Assembly: GCF_000497445.1 (NCBI RefSeq)
Contig: NZ_CM002285.1
Coordinates: forward strand, 8,578,694-8,642,693
Length of the DNA stretch: 64,000 nucleotides
From: Streptomyces roseochromogenus subsp. oscitans DS 12.976
GTDB lineage: Bacteria > Actinomycetota > Actinomycetes > Streptomycetales > Streptomycetaceae
Direction of reading: 5' to 3'
The notes below the pieces were generated by a model. That model saw only the letters and a program-made list of their open reading frames with translations. It did no database searches and was not told the origin of the DNA. The position numbers and the translations under genes were made by a program. Positions 58,740 to 64,000 of this stretch are shown here, in pieces. Position 1 is the first letter of the stretch; each line of letters begins with the position of its first letter.

Positions 58740-60175
58740 GCGAGCAGCACCTCAAAGACGAGACGCGCCCCTCGTCCGGCCATGTCGACGCCGGAGACGC
58801 CGGCTACAGCAAAGGCCTGAAGCACCGGCACGTCAACATGATCGCCATCGGCGGAGCCATCGGCACCGGCCTCTTCCTCGGCGCGGGCGGCCGGCTCGCC
58901 GACGCCGGACCCTCCCTGTTCATCGCCTACGCCGTCTGCGGCGTCTTCGCCTTCCTGGTCGTACGCGCCCTCGGTGAACTCGTCCTGTACCGCCCGTCCT
59001 CCGGCGCCTTCGTGTCGTACGCGCGGGAGTTCCTGGGCGAGAAGGGCGCCTACACCGCGGGCTGGATGTACTTCCTGAACTGGGCGACCACCGGTATCGC
59101 CGACATCACCGCGGTCGCCACCTACACGCATTACTGGGGCATGTTCTCCGACATCCCGCAGTGGGTGATCGCGCTCATCGCGCTGGCCGTCGTCCTGACC
59201 GTGAACCTGATCTCGGTCAAGATCTTCGGCGAACTGGAGTTCTGGTTCGCGATCGTCAAGGTCAGCGCGCTCGTGGTCTTCATGTGCATCGGCATCTTCC
59301 TGCTGGTCACCCAGCACCCGGTCGACGGCCACCACCCCGGTCCGTCCCTGATCACCGACAACGGCGGCGTCTTCCCTAACGGCCTGCTGCCGATGCTGCT
59401 GATCATCCAGGGTGTCGTCTTCGCCTACGCCTCCGTCGAACTGGTCGGCGTGGCCGCCGGAGAGACCGAGAACCCCGAGAAGATCATGCCGAAGGCGATC
59501 AACTCGATCATGTGGCGTGTGGGCCTGTTCTACGTCGGCTCCGTCGTCCTGCTGTCCATGCTGATGCCCTGGAACGCGTACAGCGCCGGCCAGAGCCCCT
59601 TCGTGACGGTCCTGTCGCACATCGGCATCCCCGCGGCCGGTGACGTGATGAACCTGGTCGTGCTCACCGCCGCCATGTCCTCGCTCAACTCCGGCCTGTA
59701 CTCCACCGGCCGCATCCTGCGCTCCATGGCCATGAGCGGCTCGGCGCCCAAGTTCACGGGGCGGATGAGCCGAAGCCAGGTCCCGTACGGCGGAATCCTG
59801 CTCACCAGCGGTATCTGTGTCCTCGGCGTGGGCCTCAACTACGTCGTCCCCGCCGACGCGTTCGAGATCGTCCTCAACTTCGCGGCGATCGGTATCCTCG
59901 CGACCTGGGGCATGATCATGATCTGTCACCTGCTCTTCTGGCGGAAGACCCGGCGGAGCGAACTGATCCGGCCGTCCTACCGGCTGCCGGGCTCCCCCTG
60001 GACCGAAGTCGTGACGCTGGCGTTCCTCGCCTCCGTCCTGGTCCTCATGTACGCCGACGGCGGCGCCGGACGCACCACCGTGCTCTGTCTGCCGCTGATC
60101 GTCGCAGCGCTGGTCGCGGGCTGGTACGCCATCCGCGGCCGCATATCCCGCACGTCCACCGGCGCCGACGCGTGA
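58736..60175 (+). CDS. ansP: L-asparagine permease-like amino acid transporter
   Basis: A 479-residue APC-superfamily permease with 12 helices. [60 protein letters not shown] and [20 protein letters not shown] are typical of AnsP/GabP-type amino-acid transporters. Coupling to the FadR-type regulator and position in front of asparaginase support asparagine as the substrate. Confidence 0.85.
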   Translation: MSEQHLKDETRPSSGHVDAGDAGYSKGLKHRHVNMIAIGGAIGTGLFLGAGGRLADAGPSLFIAYAVCGVFAFLVVRALGELVLYRPSSGAFVSYAREFLGEKGAYTAGWMYFLNWATTGIADITAVATYTHYWGMFSDIPQWVIALIALAVVLTVNLISVKIFGELEFWFAIVKVSALVVFMCIGIFLLVTQHPVDGHHPGPSLITDNGGVFPNGLLPMLLIIQGVVFAYASVELVGVAAGETENPEKIMPKAINSIMWRVGLFYVGSVVLLSMLMPWNAYSAGQSPFVTVLSHIGIPAAGDVMNLVVLTAAMSSLNSGLYSTGRILRSMAMSGSAPKFTGRMSRSQVPYGGILLTSGICVLGVGLNYVVPADAFEIVLNFAAIGILATWGMIMICHLLFWRKTRRSELIRPSYRLPGSPWTEVVTLAFLASVLVLMYADGGAGRTTVLCLPLIVAALVAGWYAIRGRISRTSTGADA

Positions 60176-60215
60176 CCCGCGTACCGGCCGACCCCGACTC
60201 ACGATTCAGGCAGTG

Positions 60216-61232
60216 ATGTACAGCAGTTCCCCCGCCGGCGCCCCCGTCGTCCGCGAACCCCTCCACGCCCCCGTCGCCCACCTCGTCCGCGGCGGGGTCG
60301 TCGAGGGCATCCACTACGGCTCGGTCGTCGTCCTCGGCGCCGACGGCCGGGTGGAGTTCCAGCTCGGCGACATCGAGGCCGCCTTCTACCCGCGCTCGGC
60401 AGTCAAGCCCCTCCAGGCCGTGGCCATGCTGCGGGCCGGGCTGCCGCTCGACGGCGCACTGCTGTCGCTGGCCGCCGCGAGCCACTCCGGCGAGGAACGC
60501 CACCTCGCCGGCACCCGGCGCATCCTCGAACTCGCCGGGCTCACCGAGGACGATCTGCGCAACGTCCCCGACATGCCGTTCGACCCGGTCGTCCGGGACG
60601 CCTGGGTGCGCGAGGGCCGTCTGCCCTCCCGGCTCGCCCAGAACTGCTCCGGCAAGCACGCGGCCATGCTGTGGACCGCCCGGCTCAACGGCTGGTCCCT
60701 CACGGACTACCTCGACCCCGGGCACCCGCTGCAGCAGGCGATCCAGGAGATCGTCGAGGACCTGACCGGCCAGCGGGTCGCCCGCGTCACCGTCGACGGC
60801 TGCGGCGCGCCGCTGTTCTCCATCTCCCTGCACGGCCTGGCCCGCGCCCTGTCCCGGATCACCTCGGCCGCCCCCGGCACCCCCGAGGCGCAGGTGGCCG
60901 ACGCGATGCGCGAGCACGCCGAGATGGCCTCCGGCTCCGGCCGCGATGTCGCTTCGCTGATGCGAGCCGTGCCGGGGCTGCTGGCCAAGGACGGGTTCGA
61001 GGGCGTTCAGGTCGCCGCGCTGCCGGATGGCCGGGCCATCGCCGTGAAGATCGCCGACGGGGCGAACCGGGCGCGGATCCCGGTCGCGGCGGCGGCGCTC
61101 GCCCGTGTGGGCGTCGACCCGGAGCTGCTCACCGAGTTCGCGGGGGAACCGCTGCTCGGGGGCGGGGAGCCGGTGGGGTGCGTGCGCGCTGTCCGCGCCC
61201 TTGACCCGGTTCCACTCGCTGCCTCCGCGTAG
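60216..61232 (+). CDS. L-asparaginase, thermolabile (Rhizobium etli type II-like)
   Basis: A 338-residue amidohydrolase giving aspartate and ammonium. Motifs of this beta-lactamase-like asparaginase family are present: VEFQLGDIEAAFYPRSAVKP with the S-x-x-K element (SAVK), ASHSGEERHLAG, QNCSGKHAAMLWT, VDGCGAPLFSISLHGL and a C-terminal AVKIADGANRARIPVAA. It differs from classical AnsA/AnsB. Start at the ATG of GTGATG; the GTG at 60213 is an alternative. It lies 40 bp after the permease. Confidence 0.9.
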   Translation: MYSSSPAGAPVVREPLHAPVAHLVRGGVVEGIHYGSVVVLGADGRVEFQLGDIEAAFYPRSAVKPLQAVAMLRAGLPLDGALLSLAAASHSGEERHLAGTRRILELAGLTEDDLRNVPDMPFDPVVRDAWVREGRLPSRLAQNCSGKHAAMLWTARLNGWSLTDYLDPGHPLQQAIQEIVEDLTGQRVARVTVDGCGAPLFSISLHGLARALSRITSAAPGTPEAQVADAMREHAEMASGSGRDVASLMRAVPGLLAKDGFEGVQVAALPDGRAIAVKIADGANRARIPVAAAALARVGVDPELLTEFAGEPLLGGGEPVGCVRAVRALDPVPLAASA

Positions 61233-61265
61233 TGCTCCGCTGGATCGGCCGTCTTGGATCCGCGG

Positions 61266-61330
61266 GTCCGTTGTGGCTGGTCGCGCCCGCGCGGCGGAGC
61301 CGCACATCTGATACAGCCCCGCGCCCCTTT
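61266..61330 (-). repeat. Interspersed intergenic repeat, copy 3 (inverted)
   Basis: On the minus strand: AAAGGGGCGCGGGGCTGT, ATGTGCGGCTCCGCCGCG and CGACCAGCCACAAC, aligning with copies 1 and 2. It occupies most of the 134-bp gap between asparaginase and aspartase. Confidence 0.8.
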
Positions 61331-61366
61331 GACACCTCAGTACCCCAGAAAGAGGACCGCACCCTC

Positions 61367-62776
61367 ATGACCGCCACCACCCGCAGCGAACACGATCTGC
61401 TCGGCGACCGTGACATCCCCGCCGACGCCTACTGGGGTGTGCACACCCTGCGTGCGACGGAGAACTTTCCCATCACCGGTACGCCGATCTCCGCGTACCC
61501 GCATCTGATCGATGCCCTGGCCGCAGTCAAGGAGGCCGCCGCGCTCGCCAACGCGGAACTCGGGCTGCTGCCGCCCGAGAAGGCGGACGCGATCGTCGCC
61601 GCCTGCCGGGAGATACGCACCGGCAAGCTGCACGACCAGTTCGTCGTCGACGTCATCCAGGGCGGCGCCGGCACGTCCACCAACATGAACGCCAACGAGG
61701 TTGTGGCGAACCGCGCGCTGGAACTCCTCGGCCACGAGAAGGGGCAGTACACGTATCTGCACCCCAACGAGGACGTCAACCTGGGTCAGTCAACCAATGA
61801 CGTCTACCCGACCGCCGTCAAGACAGCGACCGTGTTCGCGGTACGTGGACTGCTCAAGGCGATGGCTGTACTGCAGGACTCGTTCGCCCGTAAGGCCGTC
61901 GAGTTCCGTGACGTGCTCAAGATGGGCCGTACTCAGCTGCAGGACGCCGTGCCGATGACGCTGGGTCAGGAGTTCTCCGCCTATGCCGTCATGATCGAGG
62001 AGGACCGCAGCCGTCTCGCCGAGGCCGTCGAGCTGATCCATGAGATCAACCTCGGTGCCACGGCGATCGGTACCGGGCTCAACGCCCCCGCCGGATACGC
62101 CGAGGCCGCCCGCCGGCACCTGTCGGAGATCACCGGGCTGCCGCTGGTCACCGCCGCCAACCTGGTCGAGGCCACCCAGGACTGCGGTGCCTTCGTCCAG
62201 ATGTCGGGTGTGCTCAAGCGGATCGCGGTCAAGCTCTCCAAGAGCTGCAACGACCTCAGGCTGCTGTCCTCCGGTCCGCGCGCGGGCCTCGGCGAGATCA
62301 ACCTGCCGCCGGTGCAGGCGGGTTCGTCCATCATGCCGGGCAAGGTCAACCCGGTGATCCCCGAGGTGGTCAACCAGGTCGCCTTCGAGGTGATCGGCAA
62401 CGACGTCGCCATCACCATGGCCGCCGAGGCCGGACAGCTCCAGCTGAACGCCTTCGAGCCGATCATCCTGCACTCCCTGTCGGAGAGCATCACGCACCTG
62501 CGGAGCGCCTGCCTCACGCTGGCCGAGCGCTGCGTCGACGGCATCACCGCCAACACCGAGCGGCTGCGCGCCACCGTGGAGAACTCCATCGGCCTGGTCA
62601 CCGCGCTCAACCCGCACATCGGCTACACGGCCGCGACCGACATCGCCAAGGAGGCCCTCGTCACGGGCCGTGGGGTGGCCGAACTGGTGCTGGAGAAGGG
62701 GCTGCTGCCCGCCGAGAGGCTCGCCGAGCTGCTGCGCCCCGAGGTCGTCGCGGGCAGCGGGGCACCGGCCGCCTGA
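61367..62776 (+). CDS. aspA: Aspartate ammonia-lyase
   Basis: A 469-residue enzyme of the fumarase/aspartase superfamily, converting aspartate to fumarate and ammonium. Signature GSSIMPGKVNPVIPE, plus GAGTSTNMNANEVVANRALE and HPNEDVNLGQSTNDVYPTAV. Length and order are as in AspA; the EHDLLGDRDIPADAYWGVHT start is typical. AGAGGA precedes the ATG by 11 bases. It follows asparaginase, so asparagine would be degraded to fumarate in two steps. Confidence 0.95.
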   Translation: MTATTRSEHDLLGDRDIPADAYWGVHTLRATENFPITGTPISAYPHLIDALAAVKEAAALANAELGLLPPEKADAIVAACREIRTGKLHDQFVVDVIQGGAGTSTNMNANEVVANRALELLGHEKGQYTYLHPNEDVNLGQSTNDVYPTAVKTATVFAVRGLLKAMAVLQDSFARKAVEFRDVLKMGRTQLQDAVPMTLGQEFSAYAVMIEEDRSRLAEAVELIHEINLGATAIGTGLNAPAGYAEAARRHLSEITGLPLVTAANLVEATQDCGAFVQMSGVLKRIAVKLSKSCNDLRLLSSGPRAGLGEINLPPVQAGSSIMPGKVNPVIPEVVNQVAFEVIGNDVAITMAAEAGQLQLNAFEPIILHSLSESITHLRSACLTLAERCVDGITANTERLRATVENSIGLVTALNPHIGYTAATDIAKEALVTGRGVAELVLEKGLLPAERLAELLRPEVVAGSGAPAA

Positions 62777-62835
62777 CCTGCGGAGACGCACACCCGATTA
62801 CGTTCCGGGACCGGCCGGGAGGCACAATAGTGATC

Positions 62836-63765
62836 ATGACAACGACGTCGTCCCTCACCTTTCTGCCGGTCCTGGAGCGCATCGCCGAGGAGATAGGACG
62901 CACGCCCGGCCGCGGCCGGGCCGCCGACTACATCCCGGCCCTCGCCGCCCGCGACCCCCGCCGGTTCGGTATGGCCGTGGCCGAGCTGGACGGCACGGTG
63001 TACGGGGTGGGGGACTGGCGTGAGCCGTTCTCCGCGCAGTCCATCACCAAGGTCTTCACACTCGCCCTGGACCTGGCCCGCGAGGGCGACGAACTCTGGG
63101 AACACGTGGGCCGCGAGCCCTCCGGCAACCCCTTCAACTCCCTGGTCCAGCTGGAGTACGAGAACGGCATCCCGCGGAACCCCTTCATCAACGCGGGCGC
63201 CCTCGTCGTCACCGACCGCCTCCAGACCCGTACCGGAGACGCCGCGGGCGAGCTGCTGGCCTTCCTGCGCGCCGAGAGCGGCAATGCCGGACTGGACTTC
63301 GACCTGGACGTCGCCGCCTCCGAGACCGCGCACGGCGACCGCAATGCCGCCCTCGCCCATTTCATGGCGTCCTACGGCAACATCGACAACGACGTGCCGG
63401 CTCTGCTCGACCAGTACTTCCGGCAGTGCTCCGTCACCGCGTCCTGCGCCGATCTGGCCCTCGCCACCGGCTTCCTCGCCCGGCACGGCATCCGCGCCGA
63501 CGGCGGCCGGCTGCTCACCCGCAGCCAGGCCAAGCAGGTCAACGCGGTGATGCTGACCTGCGGGACGTACGACGCGGCCGGGGACTTCGCCTACCGCGTG
63601 GGGCTGCCCGGCAAGAGCGGGGTCGGCGGCGGGATCATCGCGGTCGTACCGGGCCGGTGCACGCTGTGCGTGTGGAGTCCGGGCCTGGACGAACGGGGCA
63701 ACTCGGTGGCGGGGGTGGCGGCCTTGGACCGCTTCACGACCCTGACGGGCTTGTCGGTCTTCTGA
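62836..63765 (+). CDS. glsA: Glutaminase (serine-dependent, GlsA)
   Basis: A 309-residue enzyme that hydrolyses glutamine to glutamate and ammonium. The catalytic S69-I-T-K72 lies in FSAQSITKVF; other blocks are EPSGNPFNSLVQLEYENGIP, RNPFINAGALVVTD and KSGVGGGIIAVVPG. CACAAT at 62824-62829 ends 6 bases before the ATG and could be a -10 box of a leaderless message. This completes the amide-nitrogen cluster. Confidence 0.93.
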   Translation: MTTTSSLTFLPVLERIAEEIGRTPGRGRAADYIPALAARDPRRFGMAVAELDGTVYGVGDWREPFSAQSITKVFTLALDLAREGDELWEHVGREPSGNPFNSLVQLEYENGIPRNPFINAGALVVTDRLQTRTGDAAGELLAFLRAESGNAGLDFDLDVAASETAHGDRNAALAHFMASYGNIDNDVPALLDQYFRQCSVTASCADLALATGFLARHGIRADGGRLLTRSQAKQVNAVMLTCGTYDAAGDFAYRVGLPGKSGVGGGIIAVVPGRCTLCVWSPGLDERGNSVAGVAALDRFTTLTGLSVF

Positions 63766-63922
63766 GGGGGGCACTTTCCAGCACAGGGCGGGGCAATCAG
63801 CCTCACCCGCAGCCGGCGACGCACCGTGGCCCACCCCCCGCGGTCACATCTCGGCCCCCGCCCGGAGGGCTGCGCGTCGCTTTCCGGCCACCCTGCGTTG
63901 ACACGCTGAGCCAGTGTTGGCC

Positions 63923-64000
63923 ATGGCATTCCCCCTCGATCTCCGCCGCTGTCAGCTGCTCGGGCTGGCCGGTACCGCCTTCCTCGCGCTGGGCGGTGAG
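63923..64000 (+). CDS. Start of a gene cut by the window (possible exported protein)
   Basis: The frame MAFPLDLRRCQLLGLAGTAF is open to the window end. RRCQLLGLAGTAFLALG resembles a twin-arginine or Sec signal peptide. A TTGACA (63898-63903) lies 20 bp upstream. GTG at 63914 is an alternative start. Too short to identify. Confidence 0.45.
   Translation, partial: MAFPLDLRRCQLLGLAGTAFLALGGE

Noticed and set aside
1..64000. CRISPR array, rRNA operon, integrase with att sites or plasmid origin
   Set aside because: Looked for regularly spaced identical repeats, rRNA sequence and integrase motifs; none seen. The tandem arrays at 35.4-35.9 and 45.8-46.0 kb have no unique spacers.

Overview
The window looks like a Streptomyces chromosome, or a close relative. 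It has very high G+C, strong third-position G/C bias, GTG starts, several genes that look leaderless, TTA (bldA-type) codons in only a few genes, and actinobacterial families such as DUF6230/DUF6114, a family 2B encapsulin, SseB, CrcB-DUF190-CrcB and GH53/GH18 secreted enzymes. No rRNA, CRISPR array or conventional tRNA was seen.

Layout. 0-2.1 kb: end of a PucR-type regulator and an MHS-family transporter. 2.1-3.6 kb: a graveyard with relics of secY, an IS3 transposase, a ricin-type lectin domain and an endonuclease/exonuclease/phosphatase gene. 3.8-9.3 kb: an unusual acyl-chemistry locus (YghO-like N-acyltransferase, alpha-oxoamine synthase, KAS III broken by two frameshifts, KAS II, ACP), closed by IS5 and IS630 debris to about 10.0 kb. 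10.3-11.5 kb: the DUF6230/DUF6114 pair. 12.5-15.2 kb: encapsulin shell plus cysteine desulfurase, a likely sulfur-handling nanocompartment. 15.3-16.0 kb: on the minus strand, a decayed DUF7873-like gene followed by two tandem tRNA-like RNA modules in which the T-arm half precedes the D-arm half, as in YrlA-type Y RNAs. 16.1-19.9 kb: a P-loop ATPase and a membrane-anchored binding protein. 20.4-22.7 kb: quinone oxidoreductase behind three operator-like palindromes, an IclR regulator and a hydroxyacid dehydrogenase relic. 22.8-25.6 kb: a divergent DHA2 exporter/TetR pair with four matching operators.

25.6-30.4 kb is another decaying stretch (MarR, asparagine synthetase, Gfo/Idh and GH38 relics, a shortened GNAT) around an intact NAD-dependent epimerase and a hydroxyacid dehydrogenase. 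30.4-35.3 kb carries a GH18 chitinase with a DasR-like site, msrA, a membrane protein and NAD kinase, followed by a 42-bp minisatellite. 35.9-42.5 kb has an AraC/MFS pair and a translationally coupled NCS1 permease, cysteine hydrolase and GntR operon with a second NCS1 permease upstream. 42.7-46.8 kb has an ADP-ribosylglycohydrolase relic, SseB, a membrane protein, an orphan pqqB, a 20-bp tandem repeat and a MarR/VOC pair. 46.9-51.6 kb is an FtsX-type ABC exporter divergent from a two-component system. 51.8-54.1 kb is the deletion scar of a galactan-utilisation cluster (lacI and GH42 ends fused) beside an intact GH53 galactanase.

From 54 kb the window looks core-like: a winged-helix protein, an SMP-30-like protein, a fluoride-export trio, uppP, and a nitrogen cluster (GntR/FadR regulator, asparagine permease, asparaginase, aspartase, glutaminase) that would take up asparagine and glutamine and convert them to ammonium plus fumarate or glutamate. 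All functions are read from sequence motifs. No database search was run.
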